Source: Antonospora locustae
Lineage: Eukaryota; Microsporidia
NCBI GenBank assembly: GCA_007674295.1
Contig: CM017458.1
Coordinates: forward strand, 83,831 to 147,830
Reading direction: 5' to 3'
DNA: 64,000 bases
In this document: in pieces, positions 10,056 to 18,410 of the stretch
Numbering within the stretch: the stretch's first letter is position 1
Layout: each line of letters begins with the position of its first letter
Translations under genes and position numbers: made by a program
The notes under the pieces: model-generated
The model's input: only the letters and a program-made list of their open reading frames with translations
The model's database searches: none
Told to the model about the DNA's origin: nothing

Positions 10056-12290
10056 ATGGATCCGTCGCAGATCTCGTCAGCCTTTTCCTTTGATGAAGCA
10101 AGCCAGGACATAGCGCAACCGCTGAATACACCTACAGAGTACAGCTCCGGATACGTCTCGCAGCCTCTAATAGAGACAGAAAGAATCAAAGTGATCTGGG
10201 GCACGACCATCAACGTGCAGGAGTCATCGGAAATGTTCAAGGAATTTGTGAGGAGCTTTGTGGCACACGACACACACGTTTACATGGAGAAGATTCGCGC
10301 TCTGATTGATACACAGTCAAGTACTCTTCTGATGAATTGCAAGCACCTGCCCGAGATGCTGTATAAGCAACTGGAATCGTATCCGCAAGAGATTATACCC
10401 ATTTTTGAGAACTCTCTGAGCGAGGTGGTTTCAGAGCTTGCGCCAGAGTTCAACTGTGTAGTGCGAATCAGGTTTTTTAATATCGGCCGCCAACTGTTCA
10501 TCAGAAACATCGACCCGCGCGACATCGACAGAATTGTTGCGGTGCGAGGCATGGTGATAAGAGTGTCAAACGTGATGCCTGAAATACTTAAGGCATTTTA
10601 TACATGCACTCGATGTGGAAAGGAAGTACTTGTCGAAAACATACGTGGCGTGATTAACGAGCCCACATCCTGCGACTGCGGTGCAAGGTTTGCATACCAA
10701 CTTGTCTCCAACAAAAGCATCTACATAGATAAACAGATCATTCGAGTCCAGGAGCTTCCTGAGAATATACAGGACGGAACTACGCCAATGCCAATAACAG
10801 TGCTTGCGCAAGACGATTTAGTAGACACTGTGATACCTGGCGACAAGGTGAAGCTCACAGGCATCATGAGGGCGTCTCCGGTCAGGCTGAATCACTTTTC
10901 AAAAAAGATAAAAAGCAGCTTTCGCGTCTTCATTGAGCTTCTTGCACAGGAAACGATTGACGCAACCGATTTCAAGAGCACTAGATGCCATGGTGACTGC
11001 GCAGAAGTCTCTGGTGCAAGCGAAAGCGTTGCTAGAAGCGGTGAAGAAGCCAGCAGCAAAAGCAGAGACGTGCTGATAGAGGAGATTGAGAAGCTGAGAA
11101 ACAACCCCAGAAGATACGATATTCTTGCTGGTATGATCGCACCGTCTGTGTGTGGAATGGAAAACGTGAAGAAGGCGCTTCTGCTACAGTTGTTTGGTGG
11201 AGTTCGAAAGGAGGGCGAGAACATGAAGCTTAGGGGCGACATCAACATTCTTCTTGCAGGAGACCCAGGGATTTCCAAGTCGCAGCTTCTTTCCTTCATC
11301 AACAGAATCTGCAGCAGAGGAATCTACACGAGCGGAAAAGGAAGCTCTGCAGTGGGCCTGAGTGCGACTGTCAAACGAGATGTGGATACAAAAACGTTTG
11401 TTCTTGAACCAGGCGCCCTGGTTCTCAGCGATAATGGCATCTGCTGCATCGACGAGTTTGACAAGATGAGCGACAGCACGAGAAGCGTACTTCACGAGGT
11501 CATGGAGCAGCAGACCGTGACGGTTGCTAAGGCGGGTATAATAACCACGTTGAATGCAAGATGCTCCGTGCTGGCAAGCTGCAATCCAATTGAGAGCAAG
11601 TACAACACCAAGAAGAGCATCATAGACAATCTGCACATAGTCCCCACTCTTTTGAGCCGCTTTGATGTAGTTTGCCTTCTGATTGACAAGAGCGACGAGG
11701 TGAGCGACAGAACAGTTGCAGAACACATACTTTCCTTCTATGATAGTAGAGAGGATGAAAAAACCAGCTCAAGCATAGAACTGCTGAAAGAATATATAAA
11801 GGAGGCGCGGAAGATAAATCCGAAGCTCACAAAAGAAAGTATGTCCGCTCTGAGAGAGTGTTACTGCGAGCTCCGCCAGCTGGACAACGGAAAAAGCATC
11901 ACTGCGACAACGCGCCAGTTAGAAAGCCTGATCAGACTCAGCGAGGCACATGCGCGAATGCGGCTGAGCAGCACTGTGGAGGCCGAGGACGTGAATGAGG
12001 CGATTCGAATTGTGAAAGAAAGCCTGTTGATGTACGCAATAGACCCGACAACAGGAAAGATAGACATGGACCTTGTTATAAGCGGAAAGTCCGTGTACAA
12101 GAAAAAGCTCATGGAGGACCTCAAGCACGAAGTTGCAAAACTTGTGCGACAGCCAACAAAGTTTGTGGATCTTCTTGAAAAGATAGGTGCAAACGAAAAA
12201 GCCCTGAGAGAGGTAATTTGCATGCTGGAGAACGAGGAGGTAGTGTTTTACGATAAGAGAAAGGGGATTGTGGAAAAGCTAAAGCTCTGA
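10056..12290 (+). CDS. MCM4: Replicative helicase subunit MCM4
   Basis: The 744-residue protein has the MCM layout: N-terminal domain with a zinc ribbon (CTRCGK ... CDCG, about 183-209), then the AAA+ core with Walker A GDPGISKSQLL near residue 401, Walker B CIDEFDKM near 464 and an arginine finger in LLSRFD near 534. The N-terminal VIWGTTINVQE motif is the hallmark of MCM4 among the six paralogues, as is PRDIDRIVAVRGMVIR. It forms part of the MCM2-7 ring that unwinds DNA at origins. The N-terminal tail is short with few serines compared with yeast, so kinase control may be reduced. CCC lies directly before the ATG. Confidence 0.95.
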   Translation: MDPSQISSAFSFDEASQDIAQPLNTPTEYSSGYVSQPLIETERIKVIWGTTINVQESSEMFKEFVRSFVAHDTHVYMEKIRALIDTQSSTLLMNCKHLPEMLYKQLESYPQEIIPIFENSLSEVVSELAPEFNCVVRIRFFNIGRQLFIRNIDPRDIDRIVAVRGMVIRVSNVMPEILKAFYTCTRCGKEVLVENIRGVINEPTSCDCGARFAYQLVSNKSIYIDKQIIRVQELPENIQDGTTPMPITVLAQDDLVDTVIPGDKVKLTGIMRASPVRLNHFSKKIKSSFRVFIELLAQETIDATDFKSTRCHGDCAEVSGASESVARSGEEASSKSRDVLIEEIEKLRNNPRRYDILAGMIAPSVCGMENVKKALLLQLFGGVRKEGENMKLRGDINILLAGDPGISKSQLLSFINRICSRGIYTSGKGSSAVGLSATVKRDVDTKTFVLEPGALVLSDNGICCIDEFDKMSDSTRSVLHEVMEQQTVTVAKAGIITTLNARCSVLASCNPIESKYNTKKSIIDNLHIVPTLLSRFDVVCLLIDKSDEVSDRTVAEHILSFYDSREDEKTSSSIELLKEYIKEARKINPKLTKESMSALRECYCELRQLDNGKSITATTRQLESLIRLSEAHARMRLSSTVEAEDVNEAIRIVKESLLMYAIDPTTGKIDMDLVISGKSVYKKKLMEDLKHEVAKLVRQPTKFVDLLEKIGANEKALREVICMLENEEVVFYDKRKGIVEKLKL

Positions 12291-12622
12291 TCACCTTTTA
12301 AGAGGGCTCTGTGCATCGTCTCCCACGGTGATTAACAGAATGCAAATAAAATATCTGCGTAACTTTGACGACGCGAGTCAACAAATCCTTGCCTCTCGGT
12401 CTCATCCACCGTCTTCACTATGTTGCAAGATTTTTGATGCCACCGGCTGTCTCAGAATGAGTTCCTGCCGATGGACTTCCTTCTACAAACAGTAGTTTTG
12501 CACAAAAAATTCGTTTTCGAAGTTTGAGAGTGAGGGTCACTGTGCATAAGACGCCGCACAACGTGTCTCTGACAGCCAGAAGGAGTTGATATAAATAAAA
12601 CAAAATACAAAAGCCTGCATAG
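12291..12622. other. Intergenic stretch, no supported gene
   Basis: About 330 bp between MCM4 and the FYR-domain gene. Overlapping - strand ORFs here have no start signal or family. AT-rich sequence with AATAAA-like runs precedes 12623. Nothing else is apparent. Confidence 0.5.
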
Positions 12623-13258
12623 ATGGAAAACAGCGAAGACAAAACAGCTACAGAGGAGCTGGTGAATCGATACATCAAGGCGTACAAGGACAAGATAGAT
12701 CTTTACAGAGAGCAAGACGAGCTTTTGAAGAAGCTAGACGATCTTGAGAAGCAGGAGGTGATATTCAAGGACATTATGGCGAGGTGTTACGGAAAAAATG
12801 CGGAGAAAGAAGATGTCCATCACAGCTATCCAATTATACTAGGGGCTGCACTGACAAGAATGTCCGTAACGAACCTTGGAAGGTTACCGGACGCTAGTGA
12901 CGAGCGCTTTCATTCAAAAACGGCGATATATCCGATTGGATTTACCATGAAGAGGAAGTATGCGATGCACAAGCACTACAAGAGAAAGGCCAAAAGCAAG
13001 GTGACATACACATGCTCTATCAGCAGAGAACACGTGTTTTGTATAAAGGCCGATGACGGACATAAGTGGGAGGGCGGTGACTGCTGGGAAGCTTTCAGAA
13101 GCGACTTTGATGGCAAGATGAAGTTCAAGAGCATAGAAGAGTTCTTTGGCTTTACGCACACAACACTACAACAGCTAATTGAGGGCCTTGGCGATACGTC
13201 GCAATTCAAGAACTACGTGCCCCTTGACAAAAGAAAGAACACTCCGAAGGACTCGTAG
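12623..13258 (+). CDS. FYR-domain (FYRN/FYRC) nuclear protein
   Basis: A 211-residue protein with an N-terminal coiled coil (about 10-50, KIDLYREQDELLKKLDDLEKQ-like) followed by a region matching the F/Y-rich FYRN-FYRC module: AIYPIGFTMKRKY for FYRN, then a VTYTCSI strand and a DCWEAFRSDF segment for FYRC. In other eukaryotes this module occurs in chromatin proteins such as trithorax/MLL and TBRG1. No SET, PHD or bromodomain is present, so it is a stand-alone FYR protein, presumably a chromatin-complex subunit. It ends 13 bp from the convergent SNARE gene. The call of FYR is from motif recognition and would need a profile search. Confidence 0.7.
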   Translation: MENSEDKTATEELVNRYIKAYKDKIDLYREQDELLKKLDDLEKQEVIFKDIMARCYGKNAEKEDVHHSYPIILGAALTRMSVTNLGRLPDASDERFHSKTAIYPIGFTMKRKYAMHKHYKRKAKSKVTYTCSISREHVFCIKADDGHKWEGGDCWEAFRSDFDGKMKFKSIEEFFGFTHTTLQQLIEGLGDTSQFKNYVPLDKRKNTPKDS

Positions 13259-13271
13259 CGTGCTTGATTTG

Positions 13272-13877
13272 TCACAAGCGCGTCATCACACGGAAGGTCA
13301 GTGCCAAGAGTATCAGGAAGAAAACCCCAATAAGAATCACGTTGTATACTCTGTTTCGCCCGCGCTGATGCCGAAAGGCCGAATCGAGATGCAAGAGCGT
13401 TCCCCTGCTCAGCTCTTCGTCGAACTTAATGCTGTGTGCAATGTTGTCTATCGTCTCACCCTGAGTGCTTACAGCTGTGTGTATGTACGTGTTTATCTCG
13501 GATATTTCCTCGACCTTGCTCTTTACCTTCTCTAGCGCAAGCTTTTTGTGAAACTCAAGCAACGCCTGTCCAGACTTTGCCGTAGAACTTCCAGAAAGGG
13601 CAGCGCCTTCAAGAAGGGGCCTTGTCTCAATCAATCGGCTGTACACTCTTTTTCCTCTTCTGCTTCTCTGGTAGTGCTGGAGCCGCCGTCTCTGGACAGA
13701 AAACGCTCTGACATCATCTCTATGTGCCTTGCTTTTACTCACCACATGCTCTATGATGTCAGATAAGCATTTGCACTCCTCAAGAAGCTCTTCTACAGCA
13801 TCTTCGTTGCTGTTGTTTTCAACGAGGTCTATCTTTTCTCTGAGAATGTCTACATAGTGTTTTATGTCATTCTTCAT
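13272..13877 (-). CDS. Qa-SNARE (syntaxin-like), short form
   Basis: The 201-residue protein ends in a single transmembrane helix (about 178-197, VILIGVFFLILLALTF) with a four-residue lumenal tail. Before it is a heptad SNARE motif with the central glutamine in VSTQGETID, preceded by EINTYIHT, which is the Qa/syntaxin pattern. The N-terminal part is mostly helical and could form a short Habc-like bundle. It would drive membrane fusion in the secretory pathway; RSRRGKRVYSRLIETRPLL resembles syntaxin 5/18-type linkers only vaguely, so the compartment cannot be assigned. It converges on the FYR gene with a 13-bp gap, so transcripts must overlap. Confidence 0.85.
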   Translation of the reverse strand: MKNDIKHYVDILREKIDLVENNSNEDAVEELLEECKCLSDIIEHVVSKSKAHRDDVRAFSVQRRRLQHYQRSRRGKRVYSRLIETRPLLEGAALSGSSTAKSGQALLEFHKKLALEKVKSKVEEISEINTYIHTAVSTQGETIDNIAHSIKFDEELSRGTLLHLDSAFRHQRGRNRVYNVILIGVFFLILLALTFRVMTRL

Positions 13878-13983
13878 TGTTTGCCCTGTATTCTAAGTTA
13901 AGTGAGCCCCATGTTTCACTTTTCGGTGTGTTTCACTTTCCGGTCCTTGTAAATCTTTCGAGTAGTGCGCACCTGAAAGGAAG

Positions 13984-14100
13984 ATGTTGCAATATCAGCA
14001 GGATGAGGCGGATGGGATTCTCTTTTTCAGACACACTGCTGAAATGAATGTGAATGCACACGCACATCCAGAGCTTTTTGGCGAACTATGGGGCTCTTGA
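13984..14100 (+). CDS. Possible 38-residue small protein
   Basis: A short ORF begins with ATG at 13984 and ends with TGA at 14098-14100. Its C-terminal half (HAHPELFGELWGS) is coding-like, with no low complexity. There is no CCC start signal. It could be the tail of a spliced gene or a chance ORF in the 360-bp gap between the SNARE and G3BP-like genes. Confidence 0.2.
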   Translation: MLQYQQDEADGILFFRHTAEMNVNAHAHPELFGELWGS

Positions 14101-14237
14101 GCGAGTCATGTGACAACGAACAGGTTTCTAATCACACAGAAAAACCGTGCAGCCGTGCTGCAGAATGATTACTTTCAGTAAAGCTGACAACCGCTAGCGC
14201 AAGGTGCAGGCAGTTGGCCTAAAAAATTTTACACCCC

Positions 14238-14915
14238 ATGGTCGAATCTATAAACGAGGAAGGTATCAGATTTGTTAAGGACTACTACAAGACGATCACA
14301 CGGACGCCTAAGCTTCTTCATCGGTTTTACTCCCCAGGCGCGCAAGTGTCTATAAGCCACGAGACTGATGAGCCAAGGGTACACACCGAAAACCACGCCT
14401 CCGTAGTCCAGGACAAACACAAAAAGAAAATAGAGAAGGTCCTGATATCTGCACTGGACTGCCAGAAAATCGGAGAGCTGTTGTTCGTTGCAGTTGTTGG
14501 GGAGTTTGTGTACAGCAACAGCACAATTGTAAGATACACACAACAATTTGTAGTTGAAAGAGGCGAGCGATATCGCATTGTGAACGACAATTGCCGACTG
14601 CTTGACGAGGAGGTGGTTTTTGAAACGAAGAAGTCCAAGAAGGAGTCCTCCGTCTACGAGAATAGAATCGGATCCAAGGTAAACTTTGATCGGGGCGCTG
14701 TCATAAAGATTGTTGGCGGCACAGACGCCAGCAGATCCCGCATATTTGACGCGTTTCACAACGTGGGGAGAATCTGGGCAATCGAGACAAGGGAGAACAA
14801 GTGCTTTGTTGAGTTTGCCAATGCAGAGGATCTCCAGAAAATCAGAGGAGACGATATTCTGAAGAACTATGGCTTTGAGGTGAGTATAGTCGAGCCGTTT
14901 ATTAAAAACTATTGA
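14238..14915 (+). CDS. G3BP/Bre5-like protein: NTF2-like domain plus RRM
   Basis: The 225-residue protein opens with an NTF2-like domain: FVKDYYKTITRTPKLLHRFYSP matches the G3BP start pattern 'FV.qYY..l...P..lhrFY', and the domain runs to about residue 125. After a short basic linker, residues about 150-222 form a degenerate RNA-recognition motif with VIKIVGGTDASRSRIFDAF as RNP2-like strand and CFVEFANAED as RNP1-like strand. G3BP/rasputin/Bre5 proteins bind RNA, nucleate stress granules and partner the ubiquitin protease Ubp3/USP10. The long acidic and RGG regions of G3BP are lost. CCCC lies directly before the ATG. The same frame continues past the TGA into the next ORF. Confidence 0.8.
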   Translation: MVESINEEGIRFVKDYYKTITRTPKLLHRFYSPGAQVSISHETDEPRVHTENHASVVQDKHKKKIEKVLISALDCQKIGELLFVAVVGEFVYSNSTIVRYTQQFVVERGERYRIVNDNCRLLDEEVVFETKKSKKESSVYENRIGSKVNFDRGAVIKIVGGTDASRSRIFDAFHNVGRIWAIETRENKCFVEFANAEDLQKIRGDDILKNYGFEVSIVEPFIKNY

Positions 14916-15008
14916 TATTTGTGTGCCAGGCTTCCAGAGGAAGCGCTTTTTCATCCACAGTTAGCAGAATGCGCAAAGCACTTACCAGTCCTGCAAAGAG
15001 CCCTATCG

Positions 15009-15233
15009 ATGAAGACAGTGGAGTTTGAAAGCGACTCTCTTGATGGCTACGAGGACTTTCTGGCAGGGAGCCCCGATAACTACGACTACAAGCTTGCACT
15101 TGCACTCTCAAAGTCAGCAGACACAAGCGTGGAAAGCTCTGTCCTGCCGCCAGCAGAAGTCCAGAGATTGGTGGATGGGTATCTGGAGGAGTTTATCCGG
15201 GCAAACCGCACGGGGCAGGGCAGCGTGGAGTGA
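15009..15233 (+). CDS. Small acidic protein of unknown function
   Basis: A 74-residue acidic protein with a serine/aspartate-rich N-terminus and a predicted C-terminal helix (QRLVDGYLEEFIRANR). The ATG at 15009 is supported by CCC eight bases upstream. The frame is open back to the TGA of the G3BP-like gene and coding-like in between (30 codons with no ATG), so it could once have been the tail of that gene. I do not recognise the family. Confidence 0.5.
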   Translation: MKTVEFESDSLDGYEDFLAGSPDNYDYKLALALSKSADTSVESSVLPPAEVQRLVDGYLEEFIRANRTGQGSVE

Positions 15234-15329
15234 CGCTCAGCGCCTGCAAGCGGCAATTACGCGCACAAAGGCAAACAGAGCCAAGCGAGCATGGTTATTG
15301 GCGTAATAATTGTACCACCCTGTTTACAT

Positions 15330-15402
15330 GGGTCTGTGGCGCAATGGTTAGCGCATTTGACTTCGGATCAAGAGGTTATGGGTTCGAGTCCCATCAGACT
15401 CG
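15330..15402 (+). tRNA. tRNA-Arg (anticodon TCG)
   Basis: A full cloverleaf can be folded by eye in 73 bases. The acceptor GGGTCTG pairs with CAGACTC (one G-T pair), the D-arm is GCGC/GCGC, and the anticodon stem TTTGA pairs with TCAAG around loop CTTCGGA. The variable loop is AGGTT, and the T-arm ATGGG/CCCAT carries loop TTCGAGT. The anticodon TCG reads CGA arginine codons. No intron and no encoded CCA. It lies in the upstream region of the LUC7-like gene; a long ORF that starts before the tRNA is therefore not the true coding start. Confidence 0.97.
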
Positions 15403-15476
15403 TGGTTTTACCTGACGTGGCAGGGGTGGGAGTGCCCTCGTTTTCTTTCTGCACTTTCGGTGCCCAAAGCAGCAGC

Positions 15477-15980
15477 ATGGATGACACGGTGTGCTACGAG
15501 TACTTGTTCGGCTTCTGCACACGCACTGAGTTTTTTGTTGAGAACATCACAGAGAAGTGTGGCCTTCGCCATGCAGACACCAGGCTGCCTGCAGAGTCTC
15601 TGAAAGCGATGGCTGCTGGTGTGCTGGAGAAGTACGTCTCCATAAGCAGAGAGGTAGACAGAAGAATCGCCAACAACACGTATCTCCTCTCAATGAAATC
15701 CGACGTATACAGCACAATGGACGCAATAGACCGTCTGCAGCAGGAGATAATCAGCGCAGGCGAATCGGAGAACATCTCACAGATGAAGGTGCTTCTGAAA
15801 ATTCATGGCCTTGTGGTAGATGCTGCGAGGAGCACTGGAAGCAAGGAGCTTCCCTACAGCGTCTGCGGTACATGCTCGTTCTTCTGCACAAACGGCGGAA
15901 AGTGCGAGCACCCCCTCCACGACAAGTACAGGCAGCTCAGAAAGGCAATAGAGAAGTTGCAAGGAATACTGAGCAGCTGA
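15477..15980 (+). CDS. LUC7: LUC7-like U1 snRNP protein
   Basis: The 168-residue protein starts with a CYEYLFGFCTRTEFF motif followed by CGLRHAD, matching the first CCCH-type zinc finger of LUC7. A helical middle (about 40-115) is followed by a second finger, CGTCSFFCTNGGKCEHPLHDKY. LUC7 belongs to the U1 snRNP and helps choose 5' splice sites, so its presence implies that at least some spliceosomal introns persist in this genome. It is shorter than yeast LUC7 (261) and lacks the RS/RE tail. CCC lies 15 bases before the ATG. It converges on Hsp90 with a 40-bp gap. Confidence 0.85.
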   Translation: MDDTVCYEYLFGFCTRTEFFVENITEKCGLRHADTRLPAESLKAMAAGVLEKYVSISREVDRRIANNTYLLSMKSDVYSTMDAIDRLQQEIISAGESENISQMKVLLKIHGLVVDAARSTGSKELPYSVCGTCSFFCTNGGKCEHPLHDKYRQLRKAIEKLQGILSS

Positions 15981-16002
15981 CTCCTGCATGGCAAAGACCA
16001 CA

Positions 16003-16021
16003 AATAAAGCAAGCCTTTATT
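16003..16021. terminator. Overlapping convergent AATAAA polyadenylation signals
   Basis: AATAAA at 16003-16008 serves the LUC7-like gene. On the - strand an AATAAA at 16021-16016 shares bases with the Hsp90 TAA stop codon. Such fusion of stop and poly(A) signal is typical of very compact genomes. Confidence 0.6.
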
Positions 16022-18153
16022 TAGGCAACCTCAGCCTCTTCGTTCTTAGTGCTGCTCTCCACGGCATCTGCAGCAAGCGAGCACTTGGAGAGCATTGTGT
16101 ACACGGCATTGCAGTACTTCGACATGTCATCAAACTTGTACCCACAGCCAAACAATGCTGTGTTGTAGAGAATATAGCTGAGCTCCTTCAGCTCATCCTC
16201 CTTTCCGGAGTCCATCAGTGCCTTCATGTTGCGCGTGATTGGATGCTCTGGATTGAGCTCGAGAATCTTCTTCGAGAGACCCATCGAGAGAAACGGGTTG
16301 TTGGCTGCACCGGGCTGAGCAGAGAGAATCTTCTCCATGGCACCCGAGTGGCCGTACTTTGTAGAGTTGACCAGGCAGGGAACGCTGCCCAGTGCAGAGT
16401 TGAGCACCACCTTCTCGATACCCGTGCCCAGAATGTCCTTAAGCTTGTTGCACAACGGCTCGTACGTCGACTGCACCTCCTGGCAGACCTCTTTCTTGTC
16501 TGGAAGCTCGACACCCTCCGACGTGATTCTCTGGATGTCGTGGTCCTTGTATCTCCTGAAACCCTGCAGCATTATCTCGTCGATGGCCTCGTACATGAAG
16601 ATGACCTCGTAGTCGCTGAACTTCTGGAGGAAGGGCGACATCGTCACCTCCTCCTTCGACATTCCAGTCACAACGTATATCTGCTTCTGGTTTTCCTTCA
16701 TGCGACTCACGTATGTGTCCAGATCAATCATCTCCTCCCCGCTCTTGCTTGTGTAGAACCTCAGGAGCTTTGCATACTCCTCACCCTTCGAATCCTGGTC
16801 CTCCCTTACAGCAAACTTGACGTTCGTGGAGAACTCCTTCAGAAAGTCCTTGTAGAGCTCCTTGTCCTGCGACAGCTCCTGAATCATCTCAAGGACCTTT
16901 GCATTCAGGCGCTTCTTGATGAGCTTGATCACCGCAGACCCTTGCGTTGTCTCCCGAGACACACTCATCGGAAGGTCGTCCGCAGCTATGACACCAGTGA
17001 TAAAGTACATCCAATCAGGAACCGCGTCTCCGAGGTCGTCTGTCACAAACACATTCGCACAGTAGAGCTTGATGCGGTCCTTCTTCGTCGCCCTGTCAAA
17101 CATGTTGAACGGCGCCCTTTTTGGAATAAAGAGCAGCATCTTGAAGTTGATCACACCTTCGAGGCTCCAGCTCTTCACCTTCATGAAGTCGTCCCAGTCG
17201 TTGGAAATCGATTTGTAGAAGTCCTTCAACTCCTCCTGGCTCACATCTTTCAGATCACGAGCCCACAGCTGTTTCTCCTTGTTCACTCTGCGCTGCTCGA
17301 CAACGGTCTTCATCTTCTTAGGCTTGTCAGCCTCTATTTTTGGCTCGTCGTCGCCCTCCGCCTCTGGAGTCTCGACCTCCTCAGCATTCTCCGCGATCTC
17401 CTGCTCCTCTGGAGCCTTCTCGTCTGCACTTGCATCCTCTGCCACATCATCCTTCTTCTCTGAATCCTCTGCCTTCTCTTCTTCGTCCTTGTCTTCCACC
17501 TCCTTCTCCTCGTGGAGATATATGGGATACGATATAAACATTGAGAACCTCTTGATGAGCTTGGTCAGCGTATTGCACTCCAGAAACTCGCCCTCGCCCT
17601 CCTTCAGATGGAGAATAAGCTTGGTCCCGTGGCACACACTGTCCTCAACCTCCTGTATCGTGAAATCTCCCTTTCCGCAAGAACTCCACATATACGCGCG
17701 ATCCTCCGGGTGTTTCGTAATCACGTCAACCTTGGATGCAACAAGAAACGCTGAGTAGAAGCCAAGACCAAACTGTCCAATCAGCTGCCCTGCATCCTTG
17801 TAACCTTTCTGAGCAACAGCTTCCTTGAAGGCCTGTGTTCCCGACCGTGCAATTGTTCCCAGGAATGTTATCAGATGCTCCTTCTTCATTCCTATCGCAT
17901 TGTCCTGTATTACAAGGACCTTGTTTTTCTTATCTGGAACTATGTCAATTCGAAGCTCGCTAGGAGAAACCACGTCCAGCTTCTTTTCGTTCAGCTCCTG
18001 CCAGCAGAGCTGCAGCTTATCGCATGCATCGCTTGCATTTGCTATAAGCTCACGTATGAAGAACTCCTTAGACGAGTATATAGAATTCACGATTATTGTC
18101 ATCAGCGACTCCACGTTGGCATCGTATTCATAGCGCTCCTCCTTCGATGTCAT
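16021..18153 (-). CDS. HSP90: Cytosolic Hsp90 chaperone
   Basis: The protein has all Hsp90 parts. The GHKL ATPase domain includes RELIANASDACDK with the catalytic Glu, IQDNAIGM with the nucleotide-binding Asp, and GQFGLGFYSAF. A charged linker of Glu, Asp and Lys covers about 225-290; the middle domain holds RRAPFNMF-like and SRETTQGS sequence, and a dimerisation domain follows. It folds kinases and other clients in the cytosol. Odd feature: the C-terminus ends KNEEAEVA and lacks the MEEVD tail that binds TPR co-chaperones. No signal peptide or KDEL is present, so it is not the ER form. The ATG at 18153 is favoured over 18174 because CCC lies eight bases before it. Two heat-shock elements lie upstream. 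Confidence 0.95.
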   Translation of the reverse strand: MTSKEERYEYDANVESLMTIIVNSIYSSKEFFIRELIANASDACDKLQLCWQELNEKKLDVVSPSELRIDIVPDKKNKVLVIQDNAIGMKKEHLITFLGTIARSGTQAFKEAVAQKGYKDAGQLIGQFGLGFYSAFLVASKVDVITKHPEDRAYMWSSCGKGDFTIQEVEDSVCHGTKLILHLKEGEGEFLECNTLTKLIKRFSMFISYPIYLHEEKEVEDKDEEEKAEDSEKKDDVAEDASADEKAPEEQEIAENAEEVETPEAEGDDEPKIEADKPKKMKTVVEQRRVNKEKQLWARDLKDVSQEELKDFYKSISNDWDDFMKVKSWSLEGVINFKMLLFIPKRAPFNMFDRATKKDRIKLYCANVFVTDDLGDAVPDWMYFITGVIAADDLPMSVSRETTQGSAVIKLIKKRLNAKVLEMIQELSQDKELYKDFLKEFSTNVKFAVREDQDSKGEEYAKLLRFYTSKSGEEMIDLDTYVSRMKENQKQIYVVTGMSKEEVTMSPFLQKFSDYEVIFMYEAIDEIMLQGFRRYKDHDIQRITSEGVELPDKKEVCQEVQSTYEPLCNKLKDILGTGIEKVVLNSALGSVPCLVNSTKYGHSGAMEKILSAQPGAANNPFLSMGLSKKILELNPEHPITRNMKALMDSGKEDELKELSYILYNTALFGCGYKFDDMSKYCNAVYTMLSKCSLAADAVESSTKNEEAEVA

Positions 18154-18189
18154 GCGCTTAGGGTCTAGGCGCATTAAATATTTTTATTT

Positions 18190-18222
18190 TTCTAGAAAAA
18201 AACAGCCCAGCTTTTTCTAGAA
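18190..18222 (-). promoter_or_regulatory. Two heat-shock elements of HSP90
   Basis: Two perfect TTCTAGAA palindromes (TTCnnGAA) lie at 18190-18197 and 18215-18222, 25 bp apart and 37 to 69 bp before the Hsp90 ATG. Both sit in longer TTTTTCTAGAAA contexts. This is the core binding unit of heat-shock factor. The position upstream of Hsp90 makes heat or stress induction likely. Confidence 0.8.
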
Positions 18223-18410
18223 AGATACCCCCACTTTGACTACCACTGGTGGAAATGCTGAAGAGCGCAGAAGCCGTTGTCTGCTTTCTACTCTAGGCAG
18301 TGACATCCCTAGTATCAAAAGACTGCCCATGAAAGGTCCTTGTCTTCTGCAGCTTGTGTGCACGAGCATTTGACTGCTTCTCAACAGGTCTGATACACAT
18401 GCAATTGTTT

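Noticed and set aside
15291..15476. N-terminal extension of the LUC7-like ORF
   Set aside because: It would be translated across the tRNA-Arg gene; the ATG at 15477 with CCC upstream is the sensible start.
15988..17463. 491-codon ORF on the + strand
   Set aside because: Antisense to the strongly conserved Hsp90 gene; rich in His, Leu and Arg without any family motif.
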